A stretch of 17,989 nucleotides of DNA from the NCBI GenBank assembly GCA_964462635.1, contig CAYWYJ010000082.1:1-17989 (forward strand), in the 5' to 3' direction. The notes below the pieces were generated by a model. The model was not told the DNA's origin and did not search any database. It saw only the letters and a list, made by a program, of their open reading frames with translations. Within the stretch, counting starts at the first letter, position 1, and each line of letters begins with the position of its first letter. Positions 12,884 through 17,989 of this stretch are shown here, in pieces. This stretch comes from JBFMAI01 sp964462635 (GTDB taxonomy: Bacteria > Planctomycetota > Phycisphaerae > UBA1845 > Fen-1342). Both the position numbers and the translations under genes were made by a program.

Positions 12884-14851
12884 ATGAGCCAGGAGCCCAC
12901 AACCGGTCGGGGCGCGTCCCCCGCGGGGCCCCCGCCCGCCGCGGGGCCGCTCGATCGCGTCCGCGCCGCGACGGCGTGGCTGTTCGAGGTCTCGTGGGAG
13001 GTGTGCAGCCAAGCCGGGGGCATCTACACCGTGCTGCGCAGCAAGGCGCCGGTGATGGTGCGGCGGTGGGGGGCGGCGTACTGCCTGATCGGGCCATACC
13101 GGGAGGCGTCGGCCAAGATCGAGTTGGAGCCGCAAGCCCCCGTGGGGCCGCTGCGGGACGTGCTGAGCACGCTGGAAGGCCGCGGCCTGCGGTTCCACTT
13201 CGGCCGCTGGCTGATCACCGGCCGGCCGCAGGTGCTGCTGGTGGATACCGGCGCGGTCGTCCCGCGGCTGGCCGAGATCAAGTACTACCTGTGGAAGGAC
13301 AACGGCATCAGCTCGCCGCCGGGCGACCACGAATTCGACGAGATTGTGGGGTTCGGCAGCGTGGTGGCGGAGGTGCTGGCGGCGCTGCACGCGCGGTGTC
13401 CGGACGTGGCCCTGCTGGCCCATTTTCACGAGTGGCAGGGGGCGGCGGCGCTGCCGATCCTGCGTCACCGGCAGCTCCCGGTGGCCACCGTGTTCACGAC
13501 GCACGCGACGTTGGTGGGCCGCAGCCTGTGCTCGGCCGATGCCAACCTGTATGACCACCTGCCGGGCATTGACGCGGGCGCCGTGGCCGTCCAGCACGGC
13601 TTCGGGCATCGGCACGCCTTGGAGGGAGCAGCGGCCCAGGCGGCCGACGTGTTCACCACGGTGTCGGGCATCACGGCGTTGGAGGCGGAGCGGTTCCTGG
13701 GGCGGCGGCCGGAGGTGCTGCTGCCCAATGGGCTGCGGGTGGAGCGTTTCGCCGCCCCGCACGAGTTCCAGGTCCTGCACCGGGCGGCGAAGGAGCGGAT
13801 TCACGAGTTCGTGATGGGGCATTTCTTCCCCAGCTACACGTTCGACCTGGACCGCACACTGTACGTGTTCACCGCCGGCCGCTACGAGTACCACAACAAG
13901 GGGCTCGACATCTTCATCGAGGCCCTGTACGAGCTGAACCGGCGCTTGCAGGCCGAGGGGTCGAGCGCCACCGTGGTGGCCTTCATTGTGACCCGGGCCG
14001 CCTACCGCGCGCTCAATGTTGAAACGCTCAACCGGCAGGCGATGTTCAACGAGCTGCGCGAGACGTGCGAGGCCGTCCGCGAGGAGATGGGCCGCCGGCT
14101 GTTCCAGGCCGTGGCCGCCGGCCGCTTGCCCCGGTTGGACGAGCTGTTGGACGAATCGACCACGGTGCGGCTGAAGCGGATTCTGCACGCCTGGCGGAGC
14201 GGGCCGCTGCCCACCATCGTGACGCACGATCTGGTCAACGACGCCCACGACCCGGTGTTGTGCCACCTGCGTCATCGCGCCCTGTGGAACCGGCCGGAAG
14301 ACCGCGTCAAAGTCGTGTTTCATCCCGAGTTTGTGTCGGCCACCAGCCCGCTGCTGGGCATGGACTACGACGACTTTGTGCGCGGCTGCCACCTCGGCGT
14401 GTTTCCCTCGTACTACGAGCCGTGGGGCTACACGCCGATGGAGTGCGTCGTCCGCGGCATTCCCGCCGTCACCAGCGACCTGAGCGGCTTCGGTGACTAC
14501 GTGATGCAGAAGTTCCCGGAACACGACAGCCAGGGGCTGTTCGTCGCGCGGCGGCGCGGCGTGAGCCCCCAGGCGACGATCGGGCAGGTGGCGGCGTGGC
14601 TGCACGCGCTGACCGGGATGTCGCGCCGCGAGCGGATTGCCCTGCGCAACCGTGTGGAGAGTCACGCCGGGCACTTCGACTGGAACGAGCTGGCGACCCA
14701 CTACGTGACCGCCCACAAGCTCGCGCTGGCGAAGGTCCATCCCGGGGTGGACTTGGTGCCGACCGATCCCGAGGCCGACGGCCCGCCGCGCGAGACGCCG
14801 GAGGCCGGGGTGCGGCCCCCGACGCGGCGGCGCCGTCGCCCGCGCAGTTGA
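12884..14851 (+). CDS. Eukaryotic-type glycogen synthase, GT3 family
   Basis: A 655-residue protein that follows animal and yeast glycogen synthase nearly end to end: LFEVSWEVCSQAGGIYTVLRSKA at the start, FGRWLI, HFHEWQGAAALPILRHRQLPVATVFTTHATLVGRSL, VFTTVSGITALEAERFL, NGLRVERF, LYVFTAGRYEYHNKGLDIFIEAL, NVETLNRQA, VKVVFHPEFVSATSPLLGMDYDDFVRGCHLGVFPSYYEPWGYTPMEC. (Each segment is a part of a longer match.) The retaining-enzyme E-x7-E pair is Glu512 and Glu520. The C-terminal SRRERIALRNRVE (580-592) keeps the arginine-rich helix that binds glucose-6-phosphate in eukaryotic enzymes. The expected role is extending alpha-1,4-glucan from UDP-glucose in the cytoplasm. The eukaryotic phosphorylated tails are absent; a short basic tail, RRRRRPRS, ends the protein. 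No branching enzyme or glycogenin gene is near. Start ATG 12884 with AGGG upstream. Confidence 0.93.
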   Translation: MSQEPTTGRGASPAGPPPAAGPLDRVRAATAWLFEVSWEVCSQAGGIYTVLRSKAPVMVRRWGAAYCLIGPYREASAKIELEPQAPVGPLRDVLSTLEGRGLRFHFGRWLITGRPQVLLVDTGAVVPRLAEIKYYLWKDNGISSPPGDHEFDEIVGFGSVVAEVLAALHARCPDVALLAHFHEWQGAAALPILRHRQLPVATVFTTHATLVGRSLCSADANLYDHLPGIDAGAVAVQHGFGHRHALEGAAAQAADVFTTVSGITALEAERFLGRRPEVLLPNGLRVERFAAPHEFQVLHRAAKERIHEFVMGHFFPSYTFDLDRTLYVFTAGRYEYHNKGLDIFIEALYELNRRLQAEGSSATVVAFIVTRAAYRALNVETLNRQAMFNELRETCEAVREEMGRRLFQAVAAGRLPRLDELLDESTTVRLKRILHAWRSGPLPTIVTHDLVNDAHDPVLCHLRHRALWNRPEDRVKVVFHPEFVSATSPLLGMDYDDFVRGCHLGVFPSYYEPWGYTPMECVVRGIPAVTSDLSGFGDYVMQKFPEHDSQGLFVARRRGVSPQATIGQVAAWLHALTGMSRRERIALRNRVESHAGHFDWNELATHYVTAHKLALAKVHPGVDLVPTDPEADGPPRETPEAGVRPPTRRRRRPRS

Positions 14852-14967
14852 ACGGCGTGGCTCGACAGGACAACGTGGCTCGGACCGCGGCTTGCCCGCC
14901 GGGGCACCGCGACCTACGATGTCCGTACCGCGGCAGTGGGAGCTGAGGCCCGAACGGGAGACCCTGC

Positions 14968-15939
14968 ATGAGTGGTCGTTGTGGCGTGTCGTGGATGTGG
15001 CTCGTCGGCCTGGCGGCGGTGACCGCGGCCCACGCCGAGATCGTGATCTTGCGTGACGGACAGAAGATCAATGCGCCGGTGCTGCGCGAGAACGCGGAGC
15101 GCGTCATCCTCGACCTGGGCTATGACGTGCTGTCGGTCCCGCGGCGGCAGGTGCTGGAAATCCGGAAGGACGAGGCGGAGACGGCCCCCGCGGCCGGCCG
15201 CATCGTGGCCACGGAGAACCTCTACAGCACCGCCGACCTGCCGCCGCAGAGCGTCAAGCAACTGACGGAGCGCTTCGGGGAGGGCGTGGCCCTCGTGTCT
15301 TCGCCCAGCGGGCTGGGCAGCGGGTTCTTCGTCAGTGCGCAGGGCCACCTGATCACCAACTTCCACGTCATCGAAGGCGAGCGGCGCCTGGCCGTCACGG
15401 TCTTCCGCCGCGCGGGCGACGAGTTCCGCCGCGAGAAGTTCGAGGACGTGGACATCGTCGCCACCAACCCGTTCCTGGACCTGGCGTTGCTGAAGGTGAG
15501 CCTGCCGACCGGCTACACGCCCGTCATCACGTATCTGTCGGCGACGGACGACCTGCGGGACGGGGACCCGGTCTTCGCCGTCGGCAACCCCTTGGGCCTG
15601 GAGCGCAGCGTGTCCGAGGGCATCGTCAGCCGCCGCAACCGTGCTGAAAGCGGGTTGGCCTACATCCAGACGACCGCCCAGATCAACCCGGGCAACTCCG
15701 GCGGGCCGCTGTTCAACGTGCACGGCGAGGTGGTGGGCGTCATCAACATGAAGATCATGGGCGGCGAGGGGCTGGGGTTTGCGATCCCGACGCGGTACGT
15801 GATCGACTTCCTCCGCAACCGCGAGGCGTTCGCCTACAACGCCGAGAGCTCCGAGGCCGGGTACCGCTACCTCCAGCCGCCGGCCCGCGGGAACCCGGAG
15901 CCCCCGACCTTACGGCGGCGTGACGAGACCCCGAACTGA
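14968..15939 (+). CDS. Exported trypsin-like serine protease (HtrA/S1C type) without PDZ domain
   Basis: A 323-residue protein with a signal peptide ending at Ala-His-Ala (about residue 23). Residues 24-66 form a small strand-rich unit (IVILRDGQKINAPVLREN, VILDLGYDVLSVPRRQVLEI) of the SH3-like type often seen at the front of exported planctomycete proteins. The trypsin-like domain follows, with GSGFFVSAQGHLITNFHV, His133, Asp171 in FLDLALLKV and Ser244 in NPGNSGGPLF, so the catalytic triad is intact. The end (GFAIPTRYVIDFL) closes the protease domain, and only about 45 further residues remain, too few for a PDZ domain. HtrA-type proteases degrade or check misfolded envelope proteins. ATG 14968 has GGGAG seven bases upstream. 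The next gene starts 30 bp after its stop. Confidence 0.9.
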   Translation: MSGRCGVSWMWLVGLAAVTAAHAEIVILRDGQKINAPVLRENAERVILDLGYDVLSVPRRQVLEIRKDEAETAPAAGRIVATENLYSTADLPPQSVKQLTERFGEGVALVSSPSGLGSGFFVSAQGHLITNFHVIEGERRLAVTVFRRAGDEFRREKFEDVDIVATNPFLDLALLKVSLPTGYTPVITYLSATDDLRDGDPVFAVGNPLGLERSVSEGIVSRRNRAESGLAYIQTTAQINPGNSGGPLFNVHGEVVGVINMKIMGGEGLGFAIPTRYVIDFLRNREAFAYNAESSEAGYRYLQPPARGNPEPPTLRRRDETPN

Positions 15940-15969
15940 ACCATCAACCCAGCAGAAAGGGCATGAACC

Positions 15970-17886
15970 ATGCGAAGCGTCATGAGCGGCTTGGCCGGCC
16001 TGTTGGTACTGTGGATGAGCCCCGTGATTCTGGCCCAGGCGCGGGCCCCGGACCGCCCCGCGCAGACGCAGACCCAGGAGCCCAAGGCCGAAACCCCCAA
16101 GCGTGTGCTGGTTGACCCCGCCGAGTGGGCCCCCGCCGACGCGCTGGTCTACGTGGGGGTGACGGACGTGGGCGAGACCTGGGACGGGTTCAAGCAGACC
16201 AGCGCCTACCAGATGCTCAGCGACCGCGAAGCGACCAAGGGCCTCGCGGAGCTGGACCCCATCGGGACCGCCGTCGAAGAGCTGAAGAAGCGGCTTTCGG
16301 CGATGCTGGAGGTGCCGGCGGAACAACTGAAGAACCCTTTCGCCGGCCCGCTGGCCTTCTATCTCACCAGCGCCCCGGGCGGCAAGCCGGAAGACGTCGA
16401 GCCCGGCCTGATCGCCGGCGTCGGCGACCGTGAGGTGCTCAAGAAGTACTACGAAACCGCCGTCAACAAGCTCAAAGAGCAGGCGCGGCACGAGGCCATG
16501 CCGGCGGAGGGGACAACGATCGACACCTTCACGCGGGAGGCGGACAAGTCCGAGAAGGACGAGAAGACCGACGAGCCCAAGGACGACAGCGAGGAGGGCC
16601 CGCCGACTTCTCCCGACGCGATCATGAAGAAGGCGATGGAGGAGCTCTTCGCGCCGGACGCGCTGCCGGCGAACTTCGCCATGTGCCTGGCCGAGGACCG
16701 GCTGATCGTCGCGGGGTCACCGGAGCGGGTGAAGGCGATCCTGCGGCAGGAGCGCGGGACGCGCACGCTGGCGGACACGGACGACCACAAGGCCCTGTTG
16801 CGGCACCTGAAACCGACCGGGACCGTCCGCGTGCTGGTCAACCTGCCGCGCATCATCAGCCTGGTCAAAGCCGCCACGTCCGAGTCCGACGCCGAGGACC
16901 TGCGCCAGGCGTTGCGGGTGATCGGCGCCGAGAGCCTCGGCAGCGTGGTGGGGCACTTGCGGGTCGGGGCGTCGTCGTACGACTCGAAGTTCGAGCTGCT
17001 GTTCCTGATGAGCGGCGAGCGGTCCGGCCTGGCCAAGCTGCTGAGCCTGCCGAACCGGCCCAGCACGCCCCCCGCCACGGTGTCGGCCGACACCTGCATC
17101 TACGCCAGTTGCAACGTGCAGGTGTCGCCGCTGCTGGATGAGATCGAGCGCATGATCCGGCAGAACGACGCGGCGGAGGCGGACGCATTTCGCGCCGCGA
17201 TGCAGGTGGAGCTGCCCGACGGCACGAAGGTCGATTGGCGCAAGGACTTCCTCGATCACCTGCAAGCGCCGCTGACGGTCACGCTGGCGCTGACCAAGCC
17301 GCTGGCGGCGAATTGTGCCCGCCTGCTGGTCGGCCTGGGCCACCGGGACCAGGGCGCGCTCGTGCGCATCCTCAGCAACGCGGCGGTCACCCAAGTCCCG
17401 CTGGCGGCCCGCGAGCTGCGCGGGGCGCAGGTTTTCGACGTGCCGCCCATGCCGCCCTTCCTGCCGCCCGGCCTGACCCTGGCCGCCACCACGGACCGCC
17501 TGCTCCTGGGCAACCAGCCCGCGGTCGAAGCGGCCGTCGGCGGGGCCGCCACCGAGCCCCTGGGCGAGACCGAAGGCTGGAAGCGCGTGGCGCGGTTTGT
17601 CCCGGAGGAATCGTGGCTGACGGTGTACCTGGACAATCGCAAGCTGCTCGAAGCGGTAATCGAGCTGAACAAGAAGCGGGAGGAGCTGATGGCCGCCGGG
17701 CCCAGCGATTTCGGCAGCCTGATCGTGTACGGCCTGCTGGAGAGCCTGGGCGAAGGGCTGGGCGAGGCCGGCGGGGCCCAATCGGGGAAGCTGCTGCGCT
17801 ACAGCTCGCAGGCGGTTTACACGATCTCGACGACGCCCGACGGTGTCCAGTTCACCGCCGTCCAGCTCCGGCCCGAGCCGAACTAA
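15970..17886 (+). CDS. Large exported protein of unknown function (possibly DUF3352-like)
   Basis: A 638-residue protein with a signal peptide (SGLAGLLVLWMSPVILAQA) and a Gln/Pro/Thr linker, then WAPADALVYVGVTDVGETWDGF, a type of opening I associate with planctomycete DUF3352-like proteins in which a 'price of each residue' pattern repeats twice around LVYVG and LTVYL. Residues 195-220 are a Lys/Asp/Glu-rich insert (DKSEKDEKTDEPKDDSEEG). Later segments AEDRLIVAGSPERVKAIL and AATTDRLLLGNQPAVEAAV look like two copies of one repeat, each a strand-loop-helix unit. No catalytic motif is visible. ATG 15970 has AAAGG nine bases upstream; an out-of-frame ATG at 15963 is too close to it. Probably co-transcribed with the protease, of which it could be a partner or substrate. 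Confidence 0.82.
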   Translation: MRSVMSGLAGLLVLWMSPVILAQARAPDRPAQTQTQEPKAETPKRVLVDPAEWAPADALVYVGVTDVGETWDGFKQTSAYQMLSDREATKGLAELDPIGTAVEELKKRLSAMLEVPAEQLKNPFAGPLAFYLTSAPGGKPEDVEPGLIAGVGDREVLKKYYETAVNKLKEQARHEAMPAEGTTIDTFTREADKSEKDEKTDEPKDDSEEGPPTSPDAIMKKAMEELFAPDALPANFAMCLAEDRLIVAGSPERVKAILRQERGTRTLADTDDHKALLRHLKPTGTVRVLVNLPRIISLVKAATSESDAEDLRQALRVIGAESLGSVVGHLRVGASSYDSKFELLFLMSGERSGLAKLLSLPNRPSTPPATVSADTCIYASCNVQVSPLLDEIERMIRQNDAAEADAFRAAMQVELPDGTKVDWRKDFLDHLQAPLTVTLALTKPLAANCARLLVGLGHRDQGALVRILSNAAVTQVPLAARELRGAQVFDVPPMPPFLPPGLTLAATTDRLLLGNQPAVEAAVGGAATEPLGETEGWKRVARFVPEESWLTVYLDNRKLLEAVIELNKKREELMAAGPSDFGSLIVYGLLESLGEGLGEAGGAQSGKLLRYSSQAVYTISTTPDGVQFTAVQLRPEPN

Positions 17887-17910
17887 ATGGGCACGCGCGA
17901 TCGTACAACA

Positions 17911-17970
17911 CGGGAGGGCGAGGCTCCTGCCGAGCCGCGGCTCGCGGGGAAGCCGGCCTTCTCGTCCGGT
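17911..17970 (+). repeat. Dispersed GGGAGGGCGAG palindromic repeat, copy C
   Basis: CGGGAGGGCGAGGCTCCTGC followed by CGAGCCGCGGCTCG matches the cores at 1043 and 5368. Its right side (CGGGGAAGCCGGCCTTCTCGTCCGGT) is a decayed return arm. It lies 25 bp after the stop of the last gene; the rest of the gap runs off the window. Confidence 0.75.
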
Positions 17971-17989
17971 GGTGCGAGGTCGACGCGCG

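Noticed and set aside
12845..14740. 631-codon open frame antisense to the glycogen synthase gene
   Set aside because: The plus strand encodes an unmistakable GT3 enzyme; the antisense product is His/Gln/Arg-rich shadow coding caused by high GC.
16717..17781. 354-codon open frame antisense to the last gene
   Set aside because: Gln/His/Arg-rich shadow frame without domain; the plus-strand gene has a signal peptide and ribosome site.

Overview
The window is about 18 kb of very GC-rich bacterial chromosome. The likely source is a planctomycete or a close relative, but this rests on gene content rather than a marker gene. Pointers are a eukaryotic-type (GT3) glycogen synthase, a secreted DUF2961 protein, several secreted or lipid-anchored proteins of unknown role, short loosely spaced operons, and gaps packed with small GC-rich palindromic repeats. 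I recognise no rRNA, tRNA, CRISPR array, prophage or transposase gene.

Layout, left to right. (1) 3-683: the C-terminal signalling half of a methyl-accepting chemotaxis protein, cut by the window edge. (2) 684-1213: a non-coding gap with a stem-loop, a 3 x 42 bp tandem repeat, a dispersed palindromic repeat and a double hairpin. (3) 1214-2221, minus: two adjacent lipoprotein genes that share a module and form an operon. (4) 2401-4928, plus: a divergent YchF/Ola1-like P-loop NTPase followed after 8 bp by a secreted DUF2961 (GH172-like) protein that seems to lack the family's acidic residues. (5) 5011-5349, plus: a single-domain STAS anti-sigma-factor antagonist. (6) 5630-7195, plus: a histidine ammonia-lyase-like MIO enzyme with a Val-Ser-Gly triad. 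(7) 7386-11072, minus: the elongasome pair mrdA (PBP2) and rodA; mrdA ends in a tail of about 104 residues encoded by 7-bp and 8-bp tandem repeats. (8) 11339-12661, minus: an unrecognised exported protein with a long charged helical C-terminus. (9) 12884-14851, plus: GT3 glycogen synthase. (10) 14968-17886, plus: a PDZ-less trypsin-like protease and a large exported protein of unknown function, probably one operon. (11) 17887-17989: a gap with another dispersed-repeat copy.

Functional links that can be supported are modest: mrdA-rodA form one peptidoglycan-elongation unit, the two lipoproteins form one duplicated unit, and the protease and its downstream exported protein probably share a transcript. 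The MCP and STAS protein are signalling parts without partners here. I see no clear new multi-gene system. The best leads are the repeat-derived mrdA tail, the GT3 enzyme with its arginine regulatory helix, the altered MIO triad, the probably inactive DUF2961 protein, and the lipoprotein pair.
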